Shown here piece by piece: positions 5,876 to 5,912 of a stretch of DNA of 5,912 bases (its first letter is position 1; each line of letters starts with the position of its first letter). This DNA is from Cyclobacteriaceae bacterium (GTDB lineage Bacteria > Bacteroidota > Bacteroidia > Cytophagales > Cyclobacteriaceae), in assembly GCA_009885605.1 (NCBI GenBank), contig VFKK01000309.1, forward strand, positions 1-5,912, read 5' to 3'. The notes beneath the pieces are model-generated. The model ran no database searches. It saw only the letters and a list, made by a program, of their open reading frames with translations, and was not told the origin of the DNA. Both the position numbers and the translations under genes were made by a program.

Positions 5876-5912
5876 TTGCTGCTTTTGAACTTCAGAGCTT
5901 GTTTTATTTGGC

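Noticed and set aside
5792..5911. Minus-strand open frame of 39 codons entering from the right edge
   Set aside because: It runs through the heptamer and inverted repeats, so the openness is better explained by the repeat; no domain is recognisable. A real gene end cannot be fully excluded because the window stops here.
1..5912. tRNA, rRNA, CRISPR array or insertion-sequence genes
   Set aside because: No cloverleaf or rRNA-like stretch, no regularly spaced identical repeats and no transposase or integrase motif were found on either strand.

Overview
The window looks like a piece of a Bacteroidota chromosome, plausibly a Cytophagales-type organism. This is inferred from modest GC with very AT-rich intergenic DNA, mostly weak or absent Shine-Dalgarno sequences, promoter-like TTG / TAnnTTTG elements and the flavour of the proteins. 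No marker gene is present, so the taxonomy stays an inference.

About three quarters of the window (positions 1-4520, minus strand) is one co-directional cluster for molybdenum cofactor (Moco) synthesis. In transcription order it is moaA (radical SAM GTP 3',8-cyclase), moeA (molybdopterin molybdenumtransferase, overlapping moaA by one base), an MFS transporter with a TTG start, a TauE/SafE-family membrane protein, and moaD (molybdopterin synthase sulfur-carrier subunit), which runs off the left edge. MoaA acts at the first step, MoaD supplies sulfur at the second, and MoeA inserts molybdate at the end. moaC, moaE, moeB and mobA are not in view and may lie beyond position 1. The two transporters inside the cluster have no assigned substrate; their placement hints at a link to molybdate, sulfur oxyanions or the substrate of a Mo enzyme.

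Positions 4521-5064 are a non-coding, AT-rich divergent intergenic region. It holds a promoter candidate for moaA, a 19-bp inverted repeat just upstream of that promoter, and a repeated AATTATCA-type motif. From 5065 a single plus-strand gene encodes a small NADP-binding protein of the F420_oxidored / COG2085 type with an unusual Rossmann glycine motif.

The right end (5680-5912) has no convincing gene. It holds a chain of inverted repeats, including a perfect 10-bp one at 5790-5846, followed by four tandem degenerate 7-bp units at 5848-5875. This resembles an intergenic repeat element and is the least explained part of the window. No clearly new multi-gene system is visible.
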